From RGIG2041 sp045546315 (lineage in GTDB: Bacteria > Bacillota > Clostridia > UBA1381 > UMGS1253), in the NCBI GenBank assembly GCA_045546315.1, contig JAZQCN010000059.1:124001-188000 (forward strand): 64,000 nt of DNA. Direction: 5' to 3'. Shown here piece after piece: positions 33,154 to 41,545 of the stretch. Within the stretch, counting starts at the first letter, position 1, and the number at the start of each line of letters is the position of its first letter. The notes below the pieces were generated by a model. It was not told where the DNA came from. It did not search any database and was given only the letters and a program-made list of their open reading frames with translations. Position numbers and translations under genes: made by a program.

Positions 33154-33579
33154 TTAACTTTTTAAATGTGATAATATCGCATCCACACCTTCGCCGGTTA
33201 CGGAATTTACAAAGAAGATTTTTTTGCAGCCGGACAGCCTGAGCCACGCCGCTGCGCGTTCCGGATTGGCATCCGGTGCATCAATTTTTGTAACAATACC
33301 GACCACTTCGCGATTCACCATACAGGTACAGTTTGGCGGAAACATCGAATAATCCTCCGTTGCCGCTAATAAAAGCCCAACCACATCCGCTTCATAGGCA
33401 TACAGTGCAAGTGCCGCCGCAAGCGGTGCACTTTGCAGATATTCACCGGGGGTATCGATTAAAAAATCACCATAGGAAACATACTGCGTTTTGTGGTAGC
33501 TTGTCGGCTCCTTTTTCAGCGCCTGCGTCAGTGTTGTTTTTCCCGAGCCGCTTCTGCCCATTAAAATCAGCTTTTTCAT
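33154..33579 (-). CDS. EutP/PduV-like small GTPase
   Basis: 141 residues with G1 (GRSGSGKTT), G3 (DTPGEY) and G4 (TKID) motifs. PduV associates with the microcompartment surface and has been linked to its movement; EutP has been reported to have kinase activity in one system. The start at 33579 has GAGG 9 bases before it and lies 2 bases after the stop of the EutS-like gene. It is the last gene of the dehydratase unit. Confidence 0.9.
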   Translation of the reverse strand: MKKLILMGRSGSGKTTLTQALKKEPTSYHKTQYVSYGDFLIDTPGEYLQSAPLAAALALYAYEADVVGLLLAATEDYSMFPPNCTCMVNREVVGIVTKIDAPDANPERAAAWLRLSGCKKIFFVNSVTGEGVDAILSHLKS

Positions 33580-33581
33580 CG

Positions 33582-33950
33582 TTATGTCCTCGTAATCGGG
33601 CAAACCGTAAACGCCAGCTTCTTTTCACAGTAATCCATCAGCGCCTCCAGCGCCGATTCTACCTGCGAGACCGTTCCGGTCACAATTAAAGTGCCCGAAA
33701 AGCGGTCTACAAAGCCGAGCTCAATGCCGGATGCCTTTAAGGCAATATCACCGGCGATGATTGCCGTTTCACTCGGCGACATCGTCACGATACCGATTGC
33801 ACCCTCGTGCAGCTCCACGGTCGGGTCCAGTCCGAGCTTTCTGTATAGAATATCATCCGGATTGGCAATAATGTGTGCCAGCGTAATTTGTTTACCCGGA
33901 ACAATTTCCTGTATGATGCGCATTTTATCCTGCATCGTCAGTTCACTCAT
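33582..33950 (-). CDS. circularly permuted BMC shell protein (EutS/PduU family)
   Basis: 122 residues. It begins MSELTMQDKMRIIQEIVPGK and then QITLAHIIANPDDILYRKLG, the N-terminal extension that forms a small beta-barrel over the pore in PduU/EutS. It ends in the permuted BMC part (GSL-like VTGTVSQVESALEALMDYC). It forms hexamers with a plugged pore. The gene lies 3 bases after the activating enzyme gene. Confidence 0.93.
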   Translation of the reverse strand: MSELTMQDKMRIIQEIVPGKQITLAHIIANPDDILYRKLGLDPTVELHEGAIGIVTMSPSETAIIAGDIALKASGIELGFVDRFSGTLIVTGTVSQVESALEALMDYCEKKLAFTVCPITRT

Positions 33951-33953
33951 GCT

Positions 33954-34745
33954 TTAACCTCCAATTTGCGCCTTTAAGCCAACCTTTTCACATACAGCCT
34001 TCAGCTTTTCCATATGACTCTCGCTCGGCGTTTCGATGTGCTGCATTGTGTATTCTCTGCCGAGTGCCGCATATTTGTCGGAACCGAACGGGTGATAGGG
34101 GAGAAGGTGAATTTCCTTCACATTCGGAAGCGACGCCGCAAAGCGGGCGATTTCTTCAATCTCTTCCGCCGTATCATTAAAGGTCGGAATTACCGGCACG
34201 CGGATAATCAGCTCCTTCGCCACCCTTGCAATCTTTTGCGCGTTTTCCAAAATGCGCTTGTTTGGCTTCGTGGTGAAGGCTTCGTGCTTTTCGGAATTGA
34301 TGTGCTTAATATCCATTAAGTACAAATCCAGATACGGCAAAAGCTTTTCGATCACCTCAAAGCTTGCAAAGCCCGTTGATTCCATCGCGGTATGTATGCC
34401 GTACAGCTTACACGATTTTAATATCGCGACCGCGAAATCCGGTTGCAGGAGCGACTCGCCGCCCGAAAGCGTAACACCGCCGCCACTGCGCTTGTAATAC
34501 GGCATATCCTTTATGATTTTCGCCATAACCTCATCTACCGTTACATCCTGACCGACGGTTTTTGTTTTGCCGTTTTGCACCATTGTCTGGATTTTAAATT
34601 CCTGCGACTCCGGGTTGCAGCACCAGCGGCAGCGCAGTGCGCAGCCTTTTAAAAACACGATGGTTCGGATGCCCGGTCCGTCATGGACGGAAAATTTTTG
34701 TATGTTAAAAATTCTGCCTTTTACGGCACCGAGTTTATCTAACAT
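33954..34745 (-). CDS. glycyl-radical enzyme activating enzyme, radical SAM
   Basis: 263 residues. It generates the glycyl radical on the adjacent dehydratase. The radical SAM motif is CALRCRWC (C-x3-C-x2-C), the N-terminus reads FNIQKFSVHDGPGIRTIVFLKG, and GGGVTLSGGE binds S-adenosylmethionine. The extra ferredoxin-like insertion with eight cysteines found in many activases of this class is absent: after NPESQEF the sequence passes directly to VTVDEVMAKI. The gene starts 9 bases after the dehydratase stop. Confidence 0.95.
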   Translation of the reverse strand: MLDKLGAVKGRIFNIQKFSVHDGPGIRTIVFLKGCALRCRWCCNPESQEFKIQTMVQNGKTKTVGQDVTVDEVMAKIIKDMPYYKRSGGGVTLSGGESLLQPDFAVAILKSCKLYGIHTAMESTGFASFEVIEKLLPYLDLYLMDIKHINSEKHEAFTTKPNKRILENAQKIARVAKELIIRVPVIPTFNDTAEEIEEIARFAASLPNVKEIHLLPYHPFGSDKYAALGREYTMQHIETPSESHMEKLKAVCEKVGLKAQIGG

Positions 34746-34754
34746 AGCTTCTCC

Positions 34755-37277
34755 TTAGAATGTGCTCTGCTCCGTTCTGCGGATAATGTCATCCTGCAGC
34801 GACTTCGAAAGCGAGGTAAACAGTGCGCTGTAGCCTGCAACGCGAACTACAAGGTTTTTGTAGTTTTCCGGATGCTTTTGCGCATCGTAGAGCGTTTCAC
34901 GGCTGACAACATTAAACTGCATATGGCTGCCCTTCTGGTCGAAGAACGCACGAATGAGCGATACGAAATTGTCGAGTCCCTTTTCGCCCTTTAATGCCGA
35001 CGGATGGAACTTCATATTAAACAGCGTACCGTTCGAGGCAATGCCATGGTCAAGCTTCGCAACGGAGTTTGCCGCCGCGGTCGGACCGCTTACATCACGG
35101 CCTGCCACCGGCGATACACCGTCCGCCACCGGCGTGAAGGCCAATCTGCCGTCCGGAGTTGCGCCCGTCTGTGCGCCAAGCGGCACATTTGCCGAAACAG
35201 GGTATAAACCTGCCTGGTACTGACCGCCGCGCGGGTTTGTATACTTTTCTACCGGCTTGGTGTAGGTATAAGCAACCTCACGGGCAAGCAGGTCAATTTC
35301 TTCAATATCGTTACCAAAGCGATCAAGCTTTTCGATTTCCTCTAAAATCTGAGCGCCCTTACCGGAAGCTGCCTGCGGCATCGCAGCGCTGACCTGCATA
35401 TAAATCTCTGCAATTTCCTTTTCACCAACCATTTTGCCGGTTGCCGCCAGTTGACGCGCAATTTCAGTTGTCAGCTTTTGTGCATCGACGCCGTTTCCGC
35501 CGCCGAAGTTTGCTTCAAGCGCTGCCTTCAGCTCTGCCATTGTAAACTTCTTTTCTTCAAATACAAGCTTCTTTACCGCATACATTGCGTCAGCCATATT
35601 GGCAATACCGAAGCCCTGCGGACCGGTGAAGTTATAGATTGCGCCACCCTCCTGCACACTCTTGCCTCTGCCGATACAATCCTCAATCATCGAGGATAAA
35701 AATGGCAACGGTGCACGCTGGGCGTGTGCCATATCAATTGCATTGTCTGCATTGACCATCAGCTTAATCTGGTATTCCATCTGCGCCTTATAGGCATCAA
35801 AGAATTCCTCAAAGGTTTTCATCTCGGTGACATCGCCGGTCTGAATGCTGACGGTTTCTCCGTTTTCGATACCGTTGTTAAACACAAGCTCCGAAATACG
35901 GCACATATTAAAGAACGCAGCATCGTGCCAGCCGTCGGTTTTACCGGATTTCTGCGGTTCAACGCAACCGATAATATTGTAATCACGCGCATCCTCTAAG
36001 CTTAAGCCGCGGTTTAATAATGCCGGTACGATAACCTCGTCATTATAATACGCCGGCAGACCAACACCTGTTCTTGTCAGCTCTGCGGCACGCACCAAAA
36101 ACTCATGCGGCGAGCCATTCCACACGCGCACCGAGAACGACGGCTGCGGCAAAAGCACATGCATCGTTGCTTCAATACACATAAAGGATAATTCGTTTGT
36201 TGCATCTCTGCCGTCCGGTGTCTGACCGCCGGCAATCAAATTCTGGAAAGCACTGTAACCCGCAAAACCTTCTGCACTCGCCAGGTCACGCACCTTGTTG
36301 ATGTCGTTAAACTTCACCCAGATACAGTCGATGTACTCCTGCGCCTGCTCGAGCGTTATTTTGCCAGCGTCAAAGTCCGCCTTAAAATACGGATACATAT
36401 ACTGGTCAAAGCGACCCGGACTGATGGAGTGACCGCTGGATTCTGTCTGAATCAGCATCTGTATAAACCAAAATGACTGACAAGCCTCGTAAAAGCTTCT
36501 TGCTCCATATGCCGGAACACGCGCACAGTTTTCGGAAATCTGTCTTAATTCCGCCGCACGCTTTGCATCCGGGCAGGCCTTTGCCTCGTCTGCAGCCTGC
36601 TTACTGTAGCGATTTGCAAAGGTAATGACCGCTTCACAGCTTTCGATAACAGCCTTTAAAAAGCTCTGGCGCGCCGTATAATCACCGTCGCCGATATCGA
36701 GCTTTGCAAGCGCTGCCTTTGCTTCCTCAATAATACCGGTATAACCGATTTTCAAAACCTTACCGTAGTTAACCGTCACATGGCCTACACCATTGTAAAA
36801 ATAATTGCCCGGCGTAAAAATATTGTGTGCCATAGCGGTCAATGTTTCCGGCTCCATATACGAGGTCGCAAGCTCGCTGGTTGTTCTGCCCTTCCAATAC
36901 GGGTGAATTTTCTTCAGTCTTGCCTTATTTTCCTCGGAAATATAGAACGGATCGGCACTTCTTGTCGCCACCGTTTCCAGCTCAGCTTCCAGCCATTCAA
37001 ACGAAAACTCTGGGAAGGTCTGGCAGGAGCGCGGACGCACCGTTGTAGAGCCGACAATCAACTCCTCCGGGCGAATGGTTACCGGAAGGTTTTCCAAAAT
37101 ATGACGAAATGCCTTCGCCTTTCTTTCAATCATCGGCAGTGCCTCCGTGCGCTTAAACGACTCCGTCATCAGCTCGGCACGGTCTGCCTCAATTTGCGGC
37201 ATTTCCTTGAACAAATGGTCAATCAAATGGTCAATTCTCGGACTTTTTTCAATTTTCGGAAAATTATAAAGCTGCAT
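34755..37277 (-). CDS. glycyl-radical 1,2-propanediol (diol) dehydratase
   Basis: About 840 residues. B12-independent dehydration of (S)-1,2-propanediol to propanal. The active-site cysteine lies in GCVEPQKSGKTDGWHDAAFF, matching diol/glycerol dehydratases rather than choline lyase or pyruvate formate-lyase. The glycyl-radical loop is RVAGYSALF near the C-terminus. Context with a lactaldehyde-forming aldolase favours propanediol over glycerol. The ATG at 37277 was preferred since AAAGGA lies 9 bases upstream; ATG at 37286 and TTG at 37295 are alternatives. A short N-terminal helix (SPRIDHLIDHLFKEMP) could help packaging. Confidence 0.94.
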   Translation of the reverse strand: MQLYNFPKIEKSPRIDHLIDHLFKEMPQIEADRAELMTESFKRTEALPMIERKAKAFRHILENLPVTIRPEELIVGSTTVRPRSCQTFPEFSFEWLEAELETVATRSADPFYISEENKARLKKIHPYWKGRTTSELATSYMEPETLTAMAHNIFTPGNYFYNGVGHVTVNYGKVLKIGYTGIIEEAKAALAKLDIGDGDYTARQSFLKAVIESCEAVITFANRYSKQAADEAKACPDAKRAAELRQISENCARVPAYGARSFYEACQSFWFIQMLIQTESSGHSISPGRFDQYMYPYFKADFDAGKITLEQAQEYIDCIWVKFNDINKVRDLASAEGFAGYSAFQNLIAGGQTPDGRDATNELSFMCIEATMHVLLPQPSFSVRVWNGSPHEFLVRAAELTRTGVGLPAYYNDEVIVPALLNRGLSLEDARDYNIIGCVEPQKSGKTDGWHDAAFFNMCRISELVFNNGIENGETVSIQTGDVTEMKTFEEFFDAYKAQMEYQIKLMVNADNAIDMAHAQRAPLPFLSSMIEDCIGRGKSVQEGGAIYNFTGPQGFGIANMADAMYAVKKLVFEEKKFTMAELKAALEANFGGGNGVDAQKLTTEIARQLAATGKMVGEKEIAEIYMQVSAAMPQAASGKGAQILEEIEKLDRFGNDIEEIDLLAREVAYTYTKPVEKYTNPRGGQYQAGLYPVSANVPLGAQTGATPDGRLAFTPVADGVSPVAGRDVSGPTAAANSVAKLDHGIASNGTLFNMKFHPSALKGEKGLDNFVSLIRAFFDQKGSHMQFNVVSRETLYDAQKHPENYKNLVVRVAGYSALFTSLSKSLQDDIIRRTEQSTF

Positions 37278-37313
37278 ATTCTCCATTCCTTTCAACTTCT
37301 GGAATTTTCTTGT

Positions 37314-38021
37314 TTATATATGTTCTTGCATTGTCTTCACAATGTCATCCGTTATATATTTGCATACGCTTTGCACAGCGTGCTTTGCATTGTATACAGC
37401 CACGCTGTTTTCTACACTGCGCAGCATCGGCAAATCGTTTGTATTATCGCCAAAGGCCATTGCTTCCGCTTTTTCTATGCCGTAACGGCTGAGTAAAAAT
37501 TTCGTTGCGCTGCCTTTATCTATACCTTTTGCCGTAAATTCTGTTATGCGTGCATCTCCGTAAACTCGGTTAACATCCTGCGCCTCAAACTGCGGATTAT
37601 AAACAACTGCCTTATAAATCGGCTCTTCGATTTCGCTGACATCACTGAATTCTACAGCATGTCCGCCGTAGTGCAGCTTCATCTCGCGCACAAAGGCATT
37701 CTGTCCTTTTACATAAGTTATGTATTTGCCCTGCAAAAGCAAGGTTTCTTCTTTATTAAACTGTGCAAGGTTTTTGATTGGCGCTTCATAAATCAGTTTT
37801 TCACCCTCGAAAATCAGCGCACCGTCACAAGCGACGAACAAAAGCTTTTCTGTAAGCGGTTCAAACAAACGCCACAGCTCGCTGATTGCTCTGCCGGAGG
37901 CAACCACAAACGGAATTGCCTTTGCTTGCACAGCCGAAATCGCATCTAAAACCCTGAAGGCTATTCGATTTTCTGCGGCCGTCATCAGCGTGCCGTCCAA
38001 GTCTGATAAAAACATTTTCAT
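37314..38021 (-). CDS. Cof-type HAD hydrolase leading the dehydratase unit
   Basis: 235 residues with the HAD motifs: FLSDLDGTL (nucleophile Asp), VASGRA (motif II), KGSATKFLL (motif III lysine) and AFGDNTNDLPML (motif IV). Members dephosphorylate sugar phosphates, flavins or pyridoxal phosphate. Its place between a good promoter and the dehydratase gene suggests a task in the same sugar pathway, such as detoxifying a phosphorylated intermediate; this is inference. The start at 38021 has AGGTGG 8 bases before it. Confidence 0.87.
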   Translation of the reverse strand: MKMFLSDLDGTLMTAAENRIAFRVLDAISAVQAKAIPFVVASGRAISELWRLFEPLTEKLLFVACDGALIFEGEKLIYEAPIKNLAQFNKEETLLLQGKYITYVKGQNAFVREMKLHYGGHAVEFSDVSEIEEPIYKAVVYNPQFEAQDVNRVYGDARITEFTAKGIDKGSATKFLLSRYGIEKAEAMAFGDNTNDLPMLRSVENSVAVYNAKHAVQSVCKYITDDIVKTMQEHI

Positions 38022-38046
38022 ATACTTTTCCACCTATCCGTTTATT

Positions 38047-38075
38047 ATCATACTCCAAATCCAACAAAAAGTCAA
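38047..38075 (-). promoter_or_regulatory. sigma-A type promoter of the HAD-dehydratase unit
   Basis: On the minus strand, TTGACT (38070-38075) and TATGAT (38047-38052) are 17 bases apart, about 26 bases before the start codon. Confidence 0.65.
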
Positions 38076-38096
38076 TACAAAAACAAAATAAAAAAA

Positions 38097-38134
38097 GAAA
38101 AACACAGATTTTTTATTTGTTTTCTGTGTTTTTC
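38097..38134 (-). terminator. Rho-independent terminator of the AraC gene
   Basis: GAAAAACACAGA pairs with TCTGTGTTTTTC around a 14-base AT-rich loop; a T-rich stretch follows on the minus strand. It isolates the regulator gene from the promoter downstream. Confidence 0.7.
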
Positions 38135-38150
38135 CTTTTGTTTTTCAAGG

Positions 38151-38972
38151 TTAACCAAAGATTTTCTTTGTTTTATGTTTGCTTTTGTGTACAAAAGCGG
38201 GCGCCATACCGAAATACGCCTTGAAGGCTTTTGAGAATGCATACGCATCACAATAGCCGAGCGCTTCCGCTACCGATTTTACCTGTGCACCCTGCGTATA
38301 GAGCGTAGCATATGCGTACTGCATTCGCTGTGCAGCTAAGTACGCGTGCGGCGTTTGTCCGGTATGCTTTTTAAAATAGGAAATAAAATATTTTTCGGAC
38401 ATATTCATTTTCGCTGCAAGTGCTGCTACGGAGGGTGCCTCAAGAAAATGGGCATCCATATACCGAAGAATCTGCTCTAAAGGCATTGTGGGCGCCTTTG
38501 GTGTTTCCTTCAGCGCAATCATACGCGCACACAGGCGCATTAGTGCAGCCTTTAAGCCAAATTGCGACATTGGTATACCCTCGTTTGCCGCCGCATACGC
38601 TGCTTCAAAATCTAAAACCTCCGAACGAATCATCAAACCGTCCGTTTTTCCGCCGAGTGCAAAGCCGGCAAAAACATTTGGGTTTTCCTCTAAGCGCGCA
38701 CGAAAATGCACGAAAAGGAATTTGCATCCCTTACTGCCGCCGACAGCGCTGTACAAAACATCCGGCTCTAAAAAAAATACATCGCCTGCCGCAAGTGCAT
38801 AAGTTTTCTTCTTATATGTAATACGCATACTGCCTTGCTGCACAATCCAGAAATCGCAGCTTGCCTTACTGCCGCGCTCACGCCAGTTTGCATCATGACT
38901 TACACAGCTGCACAACAGTATTTCAAAATCCGCGCTTTGCAGCGCAGTATCCAAAACAGAAAGTCCGTTCAT
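38151..38972 (-). CDS. AraC-family transcriptional regulator
   Basis: 273 residues: an N-terminal cupin-like ligand domain (FWIVQQGSMRITYKKKTYAL, AAGDVFFLEPDVLY) and a C-terminal pair of helix-turn-helix motifs (SVAALAAKMNMSEKYFISYF and KSVAEALGYCDAYAFSKAFK) followed by the AraC ending FGMAPAFVHK. It is divergent from the GH2 gene, the usual sign that it controls that gene. Lying just upstream of the dehydratase unit, it may also sense a host- or plant-derived sugar for the microcompartment. Confidence 0.9.
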   Translation of the reverse strand: MNGLSVLDTALQSADFEILLCSCVSHDANWRERGSKASCDFWIVQQGSMRITYKKKTYALAAGDVFFLEPDVLYSAVGGSKGCKFLFVHFRARLEENPNVFAGFALGGKTDGLMIRSEVLDFEAAYAAANEGIPMSQFGLKAALMRLCARMIALKETPKAPTMPLEQILRYMDAHFLEAPSVAALAAKMNMSEKYFISYFKKHTGQTPHAYLAAQRMQYAYATLYTQGAQVKSVAEALGYCDAYAFSKAFKAYFGMAPAFVHKSKHKTKKIFG

Positions 38973-38998
38973 AAATACACCTCAAATTTATATTAGCA

Positions 38999-39064
38999 TA
39001 TCACATTTAAAAAGTAAATATAAAATATTACTTTTTAACATTATATTCTTACAATATCACATTT
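38999..39064. promoter_or_regulatory. control region between the AraC and GH2 genes
   Basis: Two direct copies of TATCACATTT (38999-39008 and 39055-39064) flank a perfect inverted repeat TTAAAAAGTAA / TTACTTTTTAA (39007-39017 and 39028-39038). A -10-like TATACT lies at about 39084 for the GH2 gene. Direct repeats at this spacing are typical AraC-family sites. The rest of the 147-base gap is AT-rich without other signals. Confidence 0.55.
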
Positions 39065-39119
39065 TATCTTATTTTTTAATATGTTATACTAAAGAAAAAT
39101 AAACATTATAGGTGATTTT

Positions 39120-40796
39120 ATGTTTGAATACGGTCTAAAAAGAAAAGCGACAACACAAGACTTGAACGGTACCTGGCTTTTTAAAGCTGACACCGAAAAC
39201 GAAGGTATCCTTCAAGGATGGGAAAGCAATTTTCCGGGCGATGCAGCTACAATGGCTGTACCGTCCTGCTGGAATAATTACCCGGACTACTATGACTATG
39301 TCGGTGTAGGGTATTATAAAAAAGAGTTTTATGCAAAGCAAGGCAACGCACGCATCGTGTTTGAAGGCGTTTGTAATGCCTGCAGCGTTTATCTGGACGG
39401 CGAGCTTGTTTATTCGCACATTGGTGCGTATACGGCCTTCAGTATATACACCAATTTTGAAAAAAGCGGTCTGCACACGCTGGTCGTGCGCGCAGACTCT
39501 TTTGTAAATGATACAGACACTGTGCCGAACGAAACGCGCGACTGGAAAATCTACGGCGGTATTATGCGTTCCGTATATATTACAAGTCTGCCGGACTTTT
39601 TTGTCGATCAGCTCCGCGTAAGCTATACACTTTCAGAGGATTTAACAAAAGCAGATGCCATTTTAACATTTACCGCCCACGGAAGCGGTTCAAAAACCTA
39701 TACGCTGTACGCTGACGGTGAAAAGCTTCAAAGCATTACTGTAACAGAAGGCAAAAATGAAATTTGTTTCAAATTAAACAATGTCCGACTCTGGAATGTG
39801 CTTGCGCCGCAGCTATATACCTTCACCCTTGAAAGCGATACTGACTCTACCTCTGTGCGCACGGGCTTTCGCAAGGTAAGCGTGCACGGCAGACGCATTT
39901 GCATCAATAACAAGCCGGTTTACCTGCGCGGCGTAAACCGCCATGAGGACCATCCCGAATGGGGACACGCACTGCCACTGCACATTTCCAAAAAAGATAT
40001 GGACATTATCATAAATATGGGCTGTAATATGATTCGCGGTTCGCATTATCCAAACAGCCGAGCATTTTTAGACTTGTGCGATGAATACGGTATCCTGTTT
40101 TGGAGTGAGCTGCCGCTTTGGTACTATAAAGAGGTGCAGGCGTCCAATAACAATGTTGTAGATTGTATTTTAAAAATGGGGCGTGAAATGGTTTTGCAAA
40201 ATTATAACCATCCGTCCATTTTTACCTGGGGATTGCACAACGAATGTGAAACCTCGACCGAAGCCTTCCTTCATTTAACCGAAAAAATGGCTGCACAATA
40301 CCGCGCAGATGACCCATCGCGTCTGATTACCTACGCAAGTGATAAGGTCTTTGATGATATTTGCTTTAAGGTATGCGAATTTATCTGTGTCAACCGCTAT
40401 CCGGGCTGGTACGGCGATGAAGTTGAAGAATGGGAGAGCTTTTTTGAGAAATTTAACGCCTATTTAAAAGCACAAAACATTCCGGACCTGCCAATTATGA
40501 TCAGCGAATTCGGTGGTGGCGGTATTTACGGGCAATCTAGCTTTGAAGCACCAAAGTGGAGCGAGCAATATCAATGTGAAATTTTAGAAAAATCCATAGA
40601 AATTTTCAGAAAGCATCCGGAGGTCGGCGGCATGATGATTTGGCAATACTGCGACATTCGCGTGCGCACGGCGCAGGCAATGAGCAGACCGCGCAGCTTC
40701 AATAACAAAGGTCTCGTCAACGAATACCGGCAACCGAAAATGGCTTATTACACGGCGAAAAAGCTGTACGAACAGATAGAAAAAGAAGAGGCATAA
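39120..40796 (+). CDS. glycoside hydrolase family 2, probable beta-glucuronidase
   Basis: 558 residues: a jelly-roll sugar-binding domain (1-165), an immunoglobulin-like domain (165-260) and a TIM barrel. The acid/base glutamate is in TWGLHNECET and the nucleophile in IMISEFGG. The C-terminal SFNNKGLVNEYRQPK has the Asn-x-Lys motif that binds the carboxylate of glucuronides in bacterial beta-glucuronidases, which favours this over beta-galactosidase. No signal peptide, so it is intracellular and would act on imported glucuronides. It is divergent from the AraC regulator and ends in a terminator. Confidence 0.88.
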   Translation: MFEYGLKRKATTQDLNGTWLFKADTENEGILQGWESNFPGDAATMAVPSCWNNYPDYYDYVGVGYYKKEFYAKQGNARIVFEGVCNACSVYLDGELVYSHIGAYTAFSIYTNFEKSGLHTLVVRADSFVNDTDTVPNETRDWKIYGGIMRSVYITSLPDFFVDQLRVSYTLSEDLTKADAILTFTAHGSGSKTYTLYADGEKLQSITVTEGKNEICFKLNNVRLWNVLAPQLYTFTLESDTDSTSVRTGFRKVSVHGRRICINNKPVYLRGVNRHEDHPEWGHALPLHISKKDMDIIINMGCNMIRGSHYPNSRAFLDLCDEYGILFWSELPLWYYKEVQASNNNVVDCILKMGREMVLQNYNHPSIFTWGLHNECETSTEAFLHLTEKMAAQYRADDPSRLITYASDKVFDDICFKVCEFICVNRYPGWYGDEVEEWESFFEKFNAYLKAQNIPDLPIMISEFGGGGIYGQSSFEAPKWSEQYQCEILEKSIEIFRKHPEVGGMMIWQYCDIRVRTAQAMSRPRSFNNKGLVNEYRQPKMAYYTAKKLYEQIEKEEA

Positions 40797-40800
40797 TATA

Positions 40801-40832
40801 AAAAGAAGGTTGATTAAAATCAACCTTCTTTT
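40801..40832. terminator. bidirectional Rho-independent terminator between GH2 and trmB
   Basis: AAAAGAAGGTTGAT pairs perfectly with ATCAACCTTCTTTT. The right arm is inside trmB: it encodes the last residues and the stop of that gene. Confidence 0.85.
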
Positions 40833-41491
40833 TCTTCCGTATGTACTTTTTTCTTTAATTTTACCTCACAGCGGTTAATCGGAAAGCCCTTTGCAGAGAA
40901 ATTGTCCTCATATTCCGTATGCACATTATCCTTTTCATATTCGCTGTTATGTAAATCATAGGTCAGTGCGCTGATTTCCGCTTCGACAATTGCAAATTCC
41001 TCTAAAGAAAAATCGAAAAGCGGGCGGTTGTCTGTTTTAAAATGCAGCGCACCGTTCTCTGAAAGCACGACAGCGTATTTTTCAAGGAAGCTTCGATAAG
41101 TTAAGCGGCGCTTTGCCTGCCTTGCTTTTTTCCAGGGGTCGCTGAAATTTAAGTAAATACGGTCAATTTCACCTTCCTCGAATACCTCGCAGATATCCTT
41201 AGCGTCAAAATTGATAAAACGCACATTCGTAACGCCTGCCGCCTTTACCTTCTCCATCGCAATGATGATAACATCTAAACAAACCTCAACGGCAACATAG
41301 TTAATATCCGGGTTTTTCTTGGCAGTTTCCGTTATAAATTTACCTTTTCCGCATCCAATTTCCAGGTGAATCGGGTTTTGATTGCCGAAAAACTCGTGCC
41401 ATTTACCCTTCATCGAAAACGGCTCCGTTACCGCAATATCTATATTTCTTTCAAACCGCACATCGCGGTTTTTCTTTCTTCTCATTCTCAT
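40820..41491 (-). CDS. trmB: tRNA (guanine-N7-)-methyltransferase
   Basis: 223 residues. Methylates N7 of guanine 46 in tRNA using S-adenosylmethionine. Motifs include HLEIGCGKGKF (SAM binding), NFSDPWKKARQAKRRL and the FKTDNRPLFDFS segment. The start at 41491 has TGGAG 9 bases before it; an in-frame TTG at 41506 is less likely. Its last codons form part of the terminator stem shared with the GH2 gene. Confidence 0.95.
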   Translation of the reverse strand: MRMRRKKNRDVRFERNIDIAVTEPFSMKGKWHEFFGNQNPIHLEIGCGKGKFITETAKKNPDINYVAVEVCLDVIIIAMEKVKAAGVTNVRFINFDAKDICEVFEEGEIDRIYLNFSDPWKKARQAKRRLTYRSFLEKYAVVLSENGALHFKTDNRPLFDFSLEEFAIVEAEISALTYDLHNSEYEKDNVHTEYEDNFSAKGFPINRCEVKLKKKVHTEEKEG

Positions 41492-41504
41492 AATGTTTTT
41501 CTCC

Positions 41505-41533
41505 AAAAAGCAGGGCGAACATTGTTCGCCCTT
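41505..41533 (-). terminator. Rho-independent terminator between serS and trmB
   Basis: GGGCGAAC-ATT-GTTCGCCC; on the minus strand it is followed by GCTTTTT. It ends only about 15 bases before the trmB start, so read-through may supply trmB. Confidence 0.75.
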
Positions 41534-41545
41534 TATTTTATCAAA

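Noticed and set aside
34755..37277. Choline trimethylamine-lyase (CutC) as identity of the glycyl-radical enzyme
   Set aside because: The active-site segment GCVEPQKSGKTDGWHDAAFF matches diol/glycerol dehydratases, and the neighbouring class II aldolase fits deoxysugar breakdown rather than choline use.
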